From Puffinus mauretanicus (Eukaryota; Chordata; Aves; Procellariiformes; Procellariidae): DNA of 64,000 nt. The stretch is taken from contig JAJKFH010001022.1 of NCBI GenBank assembly GCA_023333565.1, positions 186,001 through 250,000 of the forward strand, read 5' to 3'. The position numbers and the translations under genes were made by a program. Under the pieces are notes generated by a model that saw only the letters and a program-made list of their open reading frames with translations, was not told the DNA's origin and ran no database searches. This document shows positions 23,901 through 37,132 of the stretch, one piece after another. Positions within the stretch are counted from its first letter, which is position 1. Each line of letters starts with the position of its first letter.

Positions 23901-25689
23901 GCTGCCGGCCGGGCGCCCTGAGGCGGCGGCAGCGGCAGCGGCGGGGCCGGTGTCCCTCCACCGCCCCCCGCCCTCTCCCCGGCGCTTTCGCCGCCCTCTC
24001 CCGGGGGGGGGCGGCTCGCTTGGGACCGCAGCATCCTCATCCGGAGCCTGCGGGCATCCTCGTCTCCGTGCTGCCCCGGCCGGAGCCAGGCGTCGTCGGG
24101 CAGGCCCCGCGCGTCGCGGCTGAGGGCGCTTCCCGCCGAAACTCGGCGCGGTCCTTAGTGTCCTTCCACGGCCCAGTGCGCGGGCCTGGCCACGGAGCCA
24201 GGCCTGAACGGGTGATGCCAGGCGGAAAAAAGGAGGGGGGGTGTTCGTGTGTCCCCACTGGGCACTCAAATAGCAAAGACTTTGCCCTGAAGTGGGGGGT
24301 AAACCCCAAATCTCTAAAAAGCTGGGTATTTTTTAACCAGCACATTTAAAATCTCAGGTTTACATTTTTTTCTGTCAAAAGTTACTGAGAGGTTAGTTGG
24401 CTTGTTTCAGAGTGGTTTTCTCCCCCTTCAGAAAACGGAGTCGGGAGAATTTCCTGAACAAACCAGTTGTCCCGGCACCTCGCACAGATCGGGCTGGGCA
24501 CTGTTGAGGCATGAGATGAAAAAAAGATGCCCAGCTCCTATTCATCTACCTGCCAGTGCTGGGATGGAGCAGTGTGTGCAGCAGGGAGAGGAAAACAAGC
24601 TACGCATTCATTAGCAAGTTTTTTAAGATAAGCAACAGTTCCTACTCTGCAATGGCTGTCTCTTCCTGCAAGATAAGATAGGAGAAACTACAAGACAGGC
24701 AATACCTGTACAGTGGAAATCTAGTACCAAGATACCAAGTAAGGCATTATTTCTGGCAAAGAGTTAGGAATTGGGAAAGTCTCCCGTTTTCCTGGTCCAT
24801 TTAGGTGTGTTGTACAGCGAAGCAGAAGCTTCTACCGCAGCTCTGTTCCAAACTATGCAGAACAAAACGGTGCAGTCTTCCCACGCCAGCACGTCTTCAC
24901 TGCCAAACTCCTGCGAGCGCATCCAGCTCCACCCTTCTCCCTCTCCCGTGCCGTTCTGCATACGCAGACTTCTTCCCGGCGACCCCCAACTCTACGTCGA
25001 CACCACCAGAGACTTGTTCCCCCTCCCCGAGGAGTCAGGACTTTGGCTGACACAGCCGGCGATGTGTGTGGGACGCAGCGTATCTGTCACGGGGACGGGA
25101 TGAAGGCAGAGATGACCCTGCTGGGATGCGAGCGGGCAGTTCTAGGGAGTACAGCCGTTTCGAAACACAAGCTTAGGCTGCTAAGCCATTGATTCCAGCT
25201 GTGTTAACATCAGATCAGTGCAAAGCACTGTGATATGCGGGACATACACGCATTAGGCAGTAATAAATCCTGACAGTACTGTCTCCCAACACCCACACGT
25301 TGCTCTTTACACTTTCTTTTTTACAAAGCGACAGAGATAAAGTGGACATTCTCCTTTTTTGGTGCATCGCTCTGCCCCTGACCAGTGCTTACTCCATAAC
25401 CAAATCCTGTCACGGTTGAACTAACAGATCAAAGAAATTAGACTCTGCTCTCACTTCCACTACTGATCACCTCTGTGGCCTTGGTTCAGTTGGTTTACCA
25501 GTCATTTATAAGCATTTCCTGCCCACGTAAAAGTAAGAGATTACAATTATCCACCGCTGCAAGGCTGTTAGAGATGGATGGATGAAACTCAGTTCAGCAA
25601 CTGTCAGGATTAGTATCAGCCGCAAAGTCACGTCCTACCCTAAATTGTAGTTGCCAACTTGCACTTAAAGTTTATAAGATGGTATGAGA

Positions 25690-25830
25690 TACCATCGCAG
25701 AAAACAGAACTGGGACTTAAAAGATCATCCAGGCCCTGGCAGGATCAGCCATTCCTCTGTCATTCCTGACAGATGTTAGTCTAACCACTTCTTGCATTTT
25801 TCACCAGGAATAAACAACCTGCACGCATAT
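25690..25830 (-). mobile_element. CR1-like LINE fragment (3' part, antisense in the given strand)
   Basis: The plus strand reads TTAAAAGATCATCCAGGCCC, then GGCAGGATCAGCCATTCCTC, then CCTGACAGATGTTAGTCTAACCACTTCTTGCAT. This order follows the antisense 3' part of older avian CR1 copies (AGATCATCTAGTCC, GGCAGGATCAG, CCTGACAGGTGTTTGTCTAACC). It has no terminal ATTCTATGAT repeat and no coding part, so it is an old, truncated copy. The assignment is from memory of the family. Confidence 0.6.
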
Positions 25831-28383
25831 TCAGTTAAATACCCTCTAGCTGTGTACATGAACAGCATATGACCTGCAAAATTGGCCTGTCGTGCTAAAA
25901 GCATATAAATCATAAAGATTTAACACTAAGATACCTATTATCCACATTGTTTTTGCTCGCGAAGCGAGACTATGATAAATAATTTGTTGAGTTATCCTGG
26001 ATTGAATACCATAGGTGGTAATATCAAACATCTAGAGACCCAGCTGCCACACTGCCTCTTCCATAGCACCAAAAGATTAAGTGCCTAAGATGAAACTTGA
26101 TAAATTTTCCCCTCTTGGATCTCCCAAGATTGGAGAGAGTGAAATCTCCCCTCCGACGGCTGCTCCTGCTCGTGGTTCGCAGGGAAGGAATGCAGATGGC
26201 CTGGGAGGTGGGGGGATTACGACTTCCTCCCTTAAGAAGACTCCCTTTTCTTATTGTTTTGTCTGTGCAGCTTTATCAGATTGAATTCCAGTGTGCAACC
26301 TGGACCCTGCTTCTGTTCTTAAATTCTCCGATTTTAAAACAGTTTGCATAACAAACGTCTCTTCAATACAACATTTGTGTTTGCCGAGTTGCTTTGGAAT
26401 TTCTCACCCACTCACAGCTCCGCATTTTGGGGTGTGGGTGGATCTGAATGGCTGCTAAGTGCATGACCTAGCAGACAATGTAAATCTTGACTGCATTAAG
26501 GCATTGGCAAGGAGACATTTTAGATGGGTGCCAGGTTTCCTTCTTCCTCCACCGAAGGAGATATGCCATGCATTTGACAAAATGATGAGCTCATACCGTA
26601 AGTATTATTTATGTCTCCTGCCGTCTTCACCTTGAGCACATATGGGGCCATGTGAGAACAACCTGATCTCACTTGAAAGCTGCGATGGGATCCCCCGGGA
26701 CAGCAGTTCTATCTCCCCCAGCCTTCCAGACGTGTTATGAAAAAGTTTCTTGTAACTGAGAATCGGAGCTTTGCTCTGAAGCAAACAAAGAGTCATTGGA
26801 GGACCGGGATGTTGTGTTCACATCTGCTTTTGTTGCAAACAACTCCTTACTGAGCAACCTGCAGCTTCTTAGAGCAGATGCAGCCGAGAGCAAGTGGGTT
26901 GCGGGGAGGAGGCTGTGTTTACTTATCGCTTGTTTGTTATCCTCCAGGTCCTTTGGAATTGCTCTGGCAGACCAGATCCAGCTACTTCCGTATTCTCCCT
27001 TAGAGGCTTCAGAGGAAGGTGTGAGGTTGAAGAACTTACGCAACAGCAGACAGCATGAGATTGTGCCTTGATCGACAAATAAGCTGACAATTTTTGCCTA
27101 CAGACACAAAGATTTTGATCTCTCACACTTCCTACTTAATGTTCCTGTTGACGTTCCCATTATCCTCAGAGAATAATATCCTGTGAAGTCCACAGAGTCC
27201 CTAGTTCCAACACTATTTTGAACTGAGCTCCAAACTGTGCTTTCAGTGGGAAAACATTCTCTTATTTCACTCAGAATTTGTGACCATTTCTTTAATTTAA
27301 GATATCCTTGTTTCCAGAGGGCAGATAAAAGCACCTGCATTACCCTCTCTACACCATTCATCAAATCTGATAAGGGGTCCAAGCAAACCAACTCAGTCAC
27401 ACAGAATGCTTGGTTCTGCTCTCTAAACCGATATTCCCTCGTCATCCTTCCAGTTTAGTTTCTTTACCATTCTCTGTAAATTCTAAAATTACAGAAAGCA
27501 AGCAAACACTGACAGCTAAAAGATATTGTTCTCATTTCTACAAGTCATATCTTCTGGTGCTCTGAAATACTTTGGCAACCACACAGAGGATTCTGTTACG
27601 GTTATTTTTCCCAGAATCAAGGCTTGGCTTCACGCCACACTGAAGCAAGAAGTATTCCCATGATGCTAAGGTGATGTGGTGAGCCGGTACAGCGGCAGCC
27701 ACTTTATGTCTTTCCAAAGATAACACTTGGATGGTAGGCAAAGTATTCTATGCGGGTTTATTCACAGTCAGCACTAAAAAGTGAGGCACCAGTAACAATC
27801 GTGCGCTTTAATGAAACAAACAGGAAACCGGGAAATACTTTTTACCACTAAGAGATTACACCGTTGCAAATCAAATTGTAGATCAGATAGAGAAGCATGT
27901 CAGAGAGCAAGATGTTTCCTTCCATAGCCGCCTGTCAAGTCCAAGTTCAGAGAATTTGGTGATATTCTATATATAAAGTAACAGAAGATATTTTCTTCTA
28001 AAATTTCATAGTTCAGCTTCAGAGACGTGTGCTAAAAGGGTCACAAGTACAGATTTAAAATCCAAAGTTTTTTGCAGACGTTTACTGAGCACTCGTGTAT
28101 AATAAAACAGCTATAGGGTCGGCAACAATCCCTGGTGTGAAACCACAGAAGGTTCAGGCCTTGTCCTGCTCTCTCCTACTATACTCGGGCAGAAACACAA
28201 AGCAGCAGAAATATAATACTATGAACCATTAGTTTCAACTCTGGCTAGTAGGCTCCACAGGGCCAACTACCTGCCTACTCCTCTGGTTCACGTCCCAGTG
28301 CAAAACCCACCTCTGCCATTTCCATACCTTAGGACAGATGTTTGCCTACAAGTTAAAGGCTCGATTTTCATGCTGAAGGTATT

Positions 28384-28398
28384 AAAAAAAAAAAAAAA
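28384..28398. repeat. A15 homopolymer
   Basis: Fifteen consecutive A. No retroposon body or target-site duplication is evident beside it. Confidence 0.85.
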
Positions 28399-30930
28399 TC
28401 TAAGGGTGAAGGAGAATTCAGTGTGATTTTTTGCAGGTACAGGTAATTTTTGCATGAAAACATGATGAACAGCGAGACAAACATGCCAGCCAAATTTGGG
28501 CACCTCCTGAGTTTCAATCATTTCACTCTCGGTAAAGTAGGAGCATTACAGAAAGTCGATTTCTCAGCAGGAGACTAAGCACCACCACAGTAGTCCCGTT
28601 TTTGTGGCTTCTGGGACTGAGCTGTTCTCTTTGCCGCACGGACACCGATTTCATTTGCACACCAAATGAAGATGATGTGCAAATGCAGCACAGGTTACGT
28701 CTCTACGAGGACTGCTTTACTGGGACAGGAACAGCAGTGTGCCCTAACTGAAAAGCATTTCTTCTACGATGCAGCCGTGCTTGCAAACTGTTTTGTAGCT
28801 GCAAAGTAAAAGGGCCTCCTTTCTCCCTCCCTCTTCCTGCTACCGAAGCAAAACAAGCTGCATTGATAAACCTGCCAAATGGGACAATTCAACAGGGGAG
28901 AAATTAATTTTATTTTTCAGGGACAGTGGCAGATTTCTCTTGCAACGTCTGTAGCGCAGATCTGGTCGCTGGCTGTAGCCATTTTAGGGCTGCAATTCAG
29001 CAGAGCACATCAGTACATGGCAACTTTAAAAACACGATTATACCCTATTTCAGCAAAATACCTACGCGTACATTCAGCAAACTCTACACTGGACTGAAAT
29101 ACCATCTTAAGTGCCTCACAGAACGGAGTGCCTTGCGCTATTTGCAAGCCTCTGGGCTTTGCAGTTGAAGGATCTACGCCTCGAGAAAAGTGCATTTCTA
29201 AGAAGTTCCTTAAGAAGTTCTTTTCGGGCCTCTTGGATAGCAGCAGCGAGTCATTCACTCAAACTCTAATTGCTGTCCTGAAAAAGCCTCAGAGGGAATG
29301 TAACAACTTGTTTTTCACTGTGAAAATGGGAGGTTCTCCACTGCAAGCTATAAGCCTTCAGCTGAAAACCTGCTGAACATCTGGCCTGGGATCAAGGTTT
29401 GCTTTGATGGTCGTTCATGGTACAACGGGTGGACGCATTTCGAGGTTAATACTACCAACCAAATCGGGAAGGATAGAGTCCCTCTTCCCTCCTCCTCTTA
29501 CCCCCCGCGTAACTGCCACAGCTGCAGTCCAACAGAACGCGCCAGGCTGTCAGGAAGACTCCGATACCACGAGGAAAAGCCTCACGCACGGTGCAGCAGA
29601 GGAAGCAGAGGAAGGCTGCAATAGCTGGGACAGCTGCCCTAGCCTGCACGACTCATGAGCAAACACACGCGGCTTGCACACGCAAAGCATCTCTACTCAT
29701 CCAAGGACTAAACCTGACGCCCCTTCCATGGTATATGCTCTGATTGTCTTCCTAAGAAATAGCAAGTACACGCTTTTGGCATAAAGAAGCTTTCATCACG
29801 TGAGAACCTCGAAGCAAGCAAAATTAAGGTCCAGACATGCTAACTGCACCGCAGGGCAAATTTCTCTCTTCCAAACCTCAGTGAAATTCATACGTTCCTT
29901 CTAAATCCAGTTGTAAACCACTATCCTTAAGGCACTAATACTGAATGCAAGTATTGATACTGCCAAAGAGTAAATCTGCATCCGTAAGGAGGCTCACATG
30001 TTTAAACAAGACCCCAGGCTACAGCGAGAAAAGAAAAAAAAGAAGGATGCATTTAAAGCAAGTAATTGCAAACTTTGTAGGGAGACACAGATTAGCAGCC
30101 TGATTACAAACATCAGATAACCATATGTAAAATACTTTTTAGTATATTTTCAAAGCCTTGTGACCGGAAGATACACATCAAAAATATTAAACTCAGCTAA
30201 AAGGATAAATTCTGCTCTAGGTACTCCAGTGTTAATGTAGTGCAACTCCAGTGACTTCAAAGGAGTTGCTCCAGATATAAAGCAGTGTAGCCAGAAGCAG
30301 ACTGGCTGGTAGCCTGCATAAACAAGCAAAAAAGATTTTCATTTTTTAAGAAGCCATATAAACTAGTTCTAGCTAATTACGTGACAGGGGCCTGGGTGTG
30401 AAATAGCAACTGCAAAGCCTCAGGGACCGAGCCAAGAACCTTTGATTTGCTCTCTACAGCTTATAAAACCTTCTGAAAACTTTTGCTCTAACAGCTTTTC
30501 TAACTTTCCATTGCAAACTGCACACTCCAATGCTGCCCTCCTGCAGGCCCCCACCATCGCTCTCTGCTAAGTCTTTACCCTTTGTCTTACAATCTGAGGC
30601 TAATTTCAGGTTGCACAGCTAAACCAGCAGCTGTTTCCAAGCAGAAAGCACATTTCGTGTTCATTTTAGGGAACATTCAATGTTGGAGCAGTTGAAATCG
30701 TACCCGCCCCACAAATAAATTTTAAAACTTCTCTGTGAAGCTCCCTAAAGTTGAAATATTAAACTGAAAAGTGCCAAACTTGTGTTCCTGAAACTCAGTT
30801 ATTAGTTTGGAATGAGAAACAAAAGTTCTGGAGTCTGTGGGATGATACTGTGCCTACTCACCATTAAAATGCAGAGTAGAATCTAAGCTGCCTCTGTAAA
30901 AAATAACTTGAAGGGAGAGATGTCTATATG

Positions 30931-30944
30931 ATATATATATATAT
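30931..30944. repeat. (AT)7 microsatellite
   Basis: Seven perfect AT units in intergenic DNA downstream of KLHL26. Confidence 0.9.
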
Positions 30945-33180
30945 GCTCCCAGGTGAAATTCAAGATAGCTGAGCCCTCTTAGGAAGGCAACGCTAGCCAG
31001 CTCTGCTCCCTCACTTGCCTGACATGCCAACACACCCAGGCTAGACTGTAAATTTATTCAGCCACATGAACTTTTCCTGGTCCTTAAGTCACAAGTGATG
31101 AAATCTCATTCATTTATGCAAGCAACTGGAAGATTTATTGTAAATAAAGTTCTGCACATTACACAACTGGCTAAAAATCATAATTAGAGTTGCACTGGGA
31201 AACATGTTTTATTTATTCTGACAGTAGTCTGGCTTCAATAAGCCTAGCATGATAAATGTCCCTAAAGTTTGCAGAGTTTCAGCAACTAAAGACCTTATCA
31301 CAGACATGGAAGTGGAAACGTCTGACTAGGTTTGATGTGGCTTACAAGAGGTCCCGAGCAGTTCTGTTGCATAGCATCATTTTAAATCAGCACCAGGGTA
31401 CTAAGAGCTAGTGGGAGTGCCTTCATTCATTGTAAATCAAAGAAATTAAATTTTCCACTGCTATTAAACTTCCAAGACCTCGGTACGAAAGCTAGGACAC
31501 GTCTGCGCGAATTAGCAAGGTTCTAGGATAGGGAGAAATGACAGTCGGATTGCCGAGCCGACAGACCCTCTGGAAAAGGGTCAATGACACCAATAATAGG
31601 ATGCAGACATTCCCAATCTCTAGCTATTCTGCACCCTGCCAAGAGTTCTAGTGCTTTCTTTCTTTATAGTTTTAAGTACAATTTCAGGCCCATAAAACAT
31701 CAGAGAAGACAGAAGCTATTATCCTGGCCATGACAGGAGTCCCTGATGGGACATGCATACTCTGCAAATACCTAGAACTAATGATGCTGTGCTTTTACTG
31801 TTCCCCATCTGTTCAAGGGTATTTTAAAATGTACCAAATCAGGTTTACCCCCGTAATGTTTATTGCTGCTCCGAGACTAATAAATGACTCCGAGTGCAAT
31901 CAAACATTTATCTGGCTTTGCTCATTCTTGAAGAGGAGAGGAGCCCAGTCCGCTTGCTCTTCATGCAGGGCATCCTGTAAAGCGTTTTCTCCAACCCAGC
32001 CATGGAGCACCATCACTTAGATATTTTGTGAAGACCCTCATCCAGCTGCCAAGTTGTTGCAATACAGCACAAGAATCAAACCCGTTTATTTTCAGAATAA
32101 CGGACAGGTTATGCACAGAACAGCCCAGAGCCACAACTACGTACTTCACAGGGGTAAACAAACTTTATTATCAATATGGATGATACGCACTTCCACAAAT
32201 ATTTTAGCCAGTCTCTGCTAAATTTAGAACAGCTAGACTATTTCTAGCTAATGTTACGAAAAATAATTATTTATATTGCTATAAAAAGAACATTCCAGTA
32301 ACAAAGAGAGGTGGCACACAGCAGCACTCTATCGCAAGTCTCGGTGAAAGAATCTGGAAACCCTTCCCAGCACCCGCTCCGCAGCGCCAGGGAATGGGAA
32401 CGCGGTACCAGGCTAGTTTGCTGCGTGGCAGGCAACAGTTGGTCTGTTTATTAAATACAGTTACAGAATGGCTTTGTATATCCTCCTATCTGCAAAGCCA
32501 CCATGCCAATATGAATGGAGAGGTTAAGTTTATTTTTGCAAGATGACCTTCAAGGTGAGACCAAACATGCTTCACCCCCGAACACACACACACGTACCTT
32601 AGAAGCTTGAAGTGAAAAATAAAGCATGGTTTCCTTATGAAGAGATGCCAGCTATGGTCATCGCATGGGTTCTCCACTCATCGGATGTGGCGTGGCTTAA
32701 GAGCACTAAGGCTGCACGTTTAGAAAAACTCAGTTATTAGAGAACACCCAAACCATCAATTGCTGCCACGGAAATGCTTTTGGTAGGAACATTTAAATAA
32801 ATTAGGGAAGAATACTTAAATATTTTAGGAAAGCAATGATGAAGGAATGACACGCTCATAAGAGGATTAATCGTATTCCGCAAATAGGAAAGCAAGTAAC
32901 CCTCCATTTGTTACTAACCTAAGAAAGTACCCTTTTCATAAACATATGGAAGCATTAAAAAAAGAAAATCCATTATTTTGTAACTTTGAAGCTTGTATCG
33001 AGTTACATTTCATCCTTTCAAAATTTGCTTGTTATCTGCCAAGACTGTTCTGCAGTGTTTCTAGCTTCTATGCCAGATCAAATGAACAGAGAATGGAGTA
33101 AATTAACTGCCTAAGAGCTAGAAAGGGGAGCTTGCCCACTGACTTTAGCATACTATACAACGGCAAGTACTTTTCATTAA

Positions 33181-33443
33181 TTTATTATTGGCAAACCAGC
33201 AAATAGATAGGAACAGATGAAACTATGCATCATTTTATTGAAAATTTAGAATGCAGAGCTTAACTGAGGAGCATGTGCCCTCACCGTATCATATCCAAAG
33301 GTGCTTTGATTTCATTATTAGAGAAAAATATCTTTAAGTGAATCTGAGGTATGGAGTTCATGCTTTACACAGACCTGATCAATGATTCATTAGCAAAACA
33401 GACATTATATATTGTCTCTAAAGATTACAGCACAGTATTTATT
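33181..33443 (-). other. KLHL26: Candidate KLHL26 polyadenylation signals
   Basis: On the minus strand AATAAA occurs at 33438-33443, 33234-33239 and 33181-33186, about 1.35 to 1.6 kb beyond the KLHL26 stop codon. I found no canonical AATAAA between the stop and the first of these. Which one is used cannot be decided by eye. Confidence 0.4.
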
Positions 33444-34793
33444 TAACAGCAGAATGCAACAGTTTCTCTAAAAAGAAGGCTGCATACATCAAAATCAAAC
33501 TTACACAGATACAAAACAAAGCCCTTGAAACAGAATAAATCTCCTGATAAAAGGAGAAACTTTCAATTCATTAATCAGTCAAATTAATTAGAAAAAATGG
33601 CTTGGAGGAAAGGAAAGTTCAGGAAGTAACAGTATTCTGTGCAGTAAACACAGATTCTACAAAAATGACAGAGTCATCTTAAAATGAATCTCTTAATTTA
33701 AAATACCCACTGGCAACAACAACGAAAAAAACCCCACTCCACTTAGACTTCCATCATATTATGATGCCAAGTATCTTATTTACAAGCCAAGGGAGAAAAC
33801 CTTCAAACTTATGAACAAGTAGCACCCACCTCCTTTACTGTACGAAAAGAGTCTGGATGAACGTGTATAGGTGGAGCGATGGGAAAGGCAAAGGCAGCGG
33901 GGTCCTAAACCAGGAACTCTGGGTGCTCCCTGCTGTAGCGGTCAGCCCAGACAAACAGCTGCAGAGCTCTTATTGCCAGTAAAGCCAAACAAATTTTTGG
34001 CAGTTGTAAAAAAGATCACGCCCGTTTATATGTAATCAAGCTATCGACATGGCTTTAGTGTTGCAAACTCTGGATGTCCCAATTAAGGGAGAATTTCTGG
34101 ACGAGAGTATCATGCTGCTATCTGGAGGGGGTGAGGAAGGGATCTGGAATTGCAGAGTAATCCAAGCAATGAAGAGCCAACGGAGACCAGAGGTGTGCAG
34201 GGATAAGTATTCCCCTTCTAGGAGGGGGAAAAAAAAACCCAGCCACCTTTGAAAAGCAAGAATATGCTTTCATAATCAAGTACCTGAGCTCTTCTAGCTC
34301 CCACTGTCCCGTTATTGCTTCTGGAGGTCAGTATGTTATACAGGTTTTGGTTTTTTTGTTTGCTAAAAAACAACAAAGCAACATACAATGATTTTTGGAG
34401 CTATTAATAAAAATCACACCTGAACTCTTTTAAACATACCACAGTACTTAGTTACTCCTGAGCTGTCAATGTTTGCAATGTGTAACATTGTTAAAAATAT
34501 GAAAAGTTGGCAAAATGCACCCCCCCATCAAAAAAAAGAAAAAAGAGAAAAGCTTTTTCCAGCTGTAACATCTGTTAAGTCTAACTAGCTGACAAGTGCT
34601 TCTGATGAAACACGCTTGCCAGAACACCACATAAGAGGAGGAGGGACTTTATGGAGGAGGGAACGCAAGCTATTTTTCTCCTTCCCTCACCCACAAAATG
34701 CACAATACCATTTGCAAACAACAAAGAAACAACACAGCATCCCGATAACATGCAACACGAGGTGATTTCACGGGCCGACACAGTCGCGCGTAG
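33444..34793 (-). other. KLHL26: Probable KLHL26 3' untranslated region
   Basis: This is the sequence from the KLHL26 stop codon to the first canonical polyadenylation hexamer on the same strand. It is AT-rich and carries no coding sequence of its own. A splice in the 3'UTR is not excluded. Confidence 0.5.
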
Positions 34794-36375
34794 TTATCTC
34801 TGGGTCGTTACCTGCGGTAGTATAACAGGAGCGCATGCTATCCCAGCAAAAGATTCTGGAAAATGTAGGTCCCTTTCCCATTCATCAGTTTCCGTGTTAT
34901 ACACCTGCACAATGCTTGTCACATTGTTCAGATGCCAATTGTACCCTCCTACGATATAAATCTTTTTTTCTAGTAAACAACAGCCAGCTTCCGACTGACC
35001 TGCACGCATAGGGCTCACCGTTGTCCATTGGTCTGTTTCAGGCACGTAATATTCCACAGCCAAAACATCAAAACAACGGTCAACGTGGTCCATGCGGCCT
35101 CCCAGAGCATAAATCCTATTATTTGCACTGACCATGGCATGCAGAACTCTGGGTTCGTTCATTGGGGTTTTAAACTCCCACTGATCCATGGCAGGGTCGT
35201 AACAGTGCAGGGCTTTTTTGTCTTCCACTGAAATGCCATACCCACCTGATATGTACAATTTATCTCCTACCGTGGCTCCAGCATGCCCCCACGTCCTGCG
35301 TTTCAGGGAGCACACGTAAGTCCACTCGTTATTTTTGGGGCAATACTTCTCTACAGAGGCCAAGCTCCCCGACCGGTTCCTCCCACCGGTGGCATACACC
35401 ATGCCGTGGAGGACGTTGAGCTGGAACTGGATCCTGCTCTCCTGCATGGCCTGGATGCGCAGCCACTGGTTCAGGTGCGGATCATAGCGGTAGCAGATAT
35501 CCACAGCTCCCTCCCCACTCCGGTACTGCAGGTGCTGCCCGCCTACGATGTAGACGAAGTTGTCGAGCACGGCCACGCAAGAATGGCTGCTGCCCACCTC
35601 CATTTCCGTCAGCTCCTTAAACTGGCGCACGCTGGCATCCGGCAGGTAATAGACTTTGCAGCTCACAGTGCGGTCGTTATCGGTGTAGGGAGTGCCGCCG
35701 AAGGTGATGAGGGACAGGACATCCGAGCGGATGGTGGTCCGAGGGGACTGCATCTCGTGCTGACGAAAGGGTAGGATCTGGTAATTGAACGCTTCCAGCA
35801 AATATTGCCGGCACAAAACGTCTTCCACCATGATGTCCAAGGTCTGGACGCTGTCCACCAGCTCCGAGGACTTCATCAGCGGGAAGCGGATGTGGCAGAG
35901 GACCTGGCTGGCACTGGCACGGCGGGTTGGGTCATACTGCAGCCAGCGGACGGCAGCACGGAAGAGGTCTATTTCACTGCAGCTTTTCAGCTTATTGCTC
36001 TGCAAGAAGAAAACAAGGCGCTCCAGCGGCAGGTGGAGGAAATCCTCTTCCTCAGAGATCTGGAGGAAATGCCTAAAAGTGAATGCATCTACTGATTCCT
36101 TCAAGGATGCGAGGCTAAAGGTGGTGGCCATCTGCCCGATATTGAGACACGTTTCTACGCTCATGGCAGACTTCAGAAATTCTTCGCAGAGCTCCACGAC
36201 AGGCACCATCTGGAGGAAGACAGCAGCTCCCAGCACATCCTGAATACAGTCAAGATCAAGAGTCACTTCAGCACTGTACGCAAAGTCTATTATGTGTTTC
36301 AGTCCTTTTGCAGATACACCTTTCAGTTCGATCACATCTTGGCTGGCTTCTCTCATCCCGCCGGTGAACATTGCT
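34794..36375 (-). CDS. KLHL26: KLHL26 exon 3 (rest of BTB, BACK and six Kelch repeats)
   Basis: This is the main coding exon, 1582 bp, supplying residues 78-603 and the TAA stop after QVTTQR. It enters in phase from exon 2 through TCCAG|AGCAATG, giving ...YFR-AMFTGGMREASQDVIEL. Domains run in order: the second half of BTB (to about residue 147), BACK (about 148-280, with VETCLNIGQMA and the HLPLERLVFFLQS segment) and six Kelch blades. The Gly-Gly pairs of the blades fall near residues 302, 355, 407, 454, 501 and 552 (FGGTPYT, VGGQHLQ, TGGRNRS, SGGYGIS, LGGRMDH, VGGYNWH). The protein totals 603 residues against about 615 in human, which I recognise over nearly its whole length. By family it is a substrate adaptor for a Cullin-3 RING ubiquitin ligase: BTB and BACK bind CUL3, and the propeller recruits a substrate not well established for KLHL26. 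No frameshift is seen. Confidence 0.98.
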
Positions 36376-37115
36376 CTGGAGGTCAAGAACACAAACAAAA
36401 ATTTTCCCCTTTTAAATACATGTAAAATGATGTATCACTTCAGAATTTTATTTTATTTTTTAAACATAGTGATTCTCTTAGGGAGGACGGGGAAGGGGGA
36501 GAATAAATCATGGCTAAATCTCTAAAAGCCAGGAGAAATTAGAGTATGCAATTACTTACGTAAAGCTTGCATAAACGGTGCACTAAGAAGTAATAGTCAG
36601 CTATCAGAAAGTTAAGTTTTTCAATCCTACTGGCAGCATAAGTAAGAGTGGACCACAGGACAAAGCTTCAAGAAGAAGGTAGAGCTACCAGAGCAGGGAG
36701 TGTAGTACACTGGACACCAACGAACCCATGATATTCAACAACCAAAGGATACAACGGGATCTGCACCAGCAGAGGTTGGTAACCATACCCTAAAGAGTTT
36801 AAGTATGCAGGATTTGTGAGCACAAAGAAAGAATACACTTCGGAAGACACCTGTGTTTAGGAGGTCTGTGATCCTCTGAGCTTGCCTGCAGCACTGCCTT
36901 TAGGCAAAGATTTCAGTTAGCCCGTTATATCGTAGGCTAGCTACAAAATGGCTTAAATATTGCAGATGCAACACATCTTATGAACAGCTTTGGTAATCAC
37001 AACAGAACTTCCCCTCCAAGGTTTATTCCCAACGCCTTAAGAAAATAGGAGTTGCAACCACTTCAGAAAACGTCTGTCATGTTGCAGTACGACGGCAGGG
37101 GGCTAACAGGCAATT

Positions 37116-37132
37116 AAAAAAAAAAAAAAAAA
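37116..37132. repeat. A17 homopolymer
   Basis: Seventeen consecutive A within KLHL26 intron 2. No recognisable retroposon body is attached. Confidence 0.85.

Larger units (their letters stand above)
22480..24150. promoter_or_regulatory. CRTC1: CpG island spanning CRTC1 exon 1 and promoter
   Basis: Base composition jumps from AT-rich to extremely CG-rich near 22.48 kb and falls again near 24.15 kb. CpG dinucleotides are abundant throughout, including long runs of CG. CRTC1 exon 1 with its start codon sits near the middle. There is no TATA box upstream of the ATG on the minus strand. GC boxes of GGGGCGG type (for example near 23761-23780) and NRF1-like palindromes lie in the 260 bp upstream. 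This fits a constitutive, dispersed-initiation promoter. Edges are judged by eye. Confidence 0.9.
24150..33180. other. Intergenic region between KLHL26 and CRTC1
   Basis: About 9 kb separate the probable 3' end of KLHL26 from the CRTC1 promoter. I see no conserved exon, tRNA or known small RNA here. It holds one CR1-like LINE fragment near 25.7 kb, a run of 15 A at 28384-28398 and an (AT)7 tract at 30931-30944. The open frames are all at most about 115 residues, overlap on both strands and lack recognisable domains. Confidence 0.7.

Noticed and set aside
22791..24269. 492-residue open frame on the minus strand through CRTC1 exon 1
   Set aside because: Only the 42 residues of exon 1 are homologous. 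The flanks are arginine/proline-rich translations of the CpG island and minisatellite, and a good splice donor ends the exon.
35283..36243. Plus-strand open frames of 163 and 152 residues inside KLHL26 exon 3
   Set aside because: They are antisense shadows of a well-conserved Kelch/BACK coding exon and have no homology of their own.
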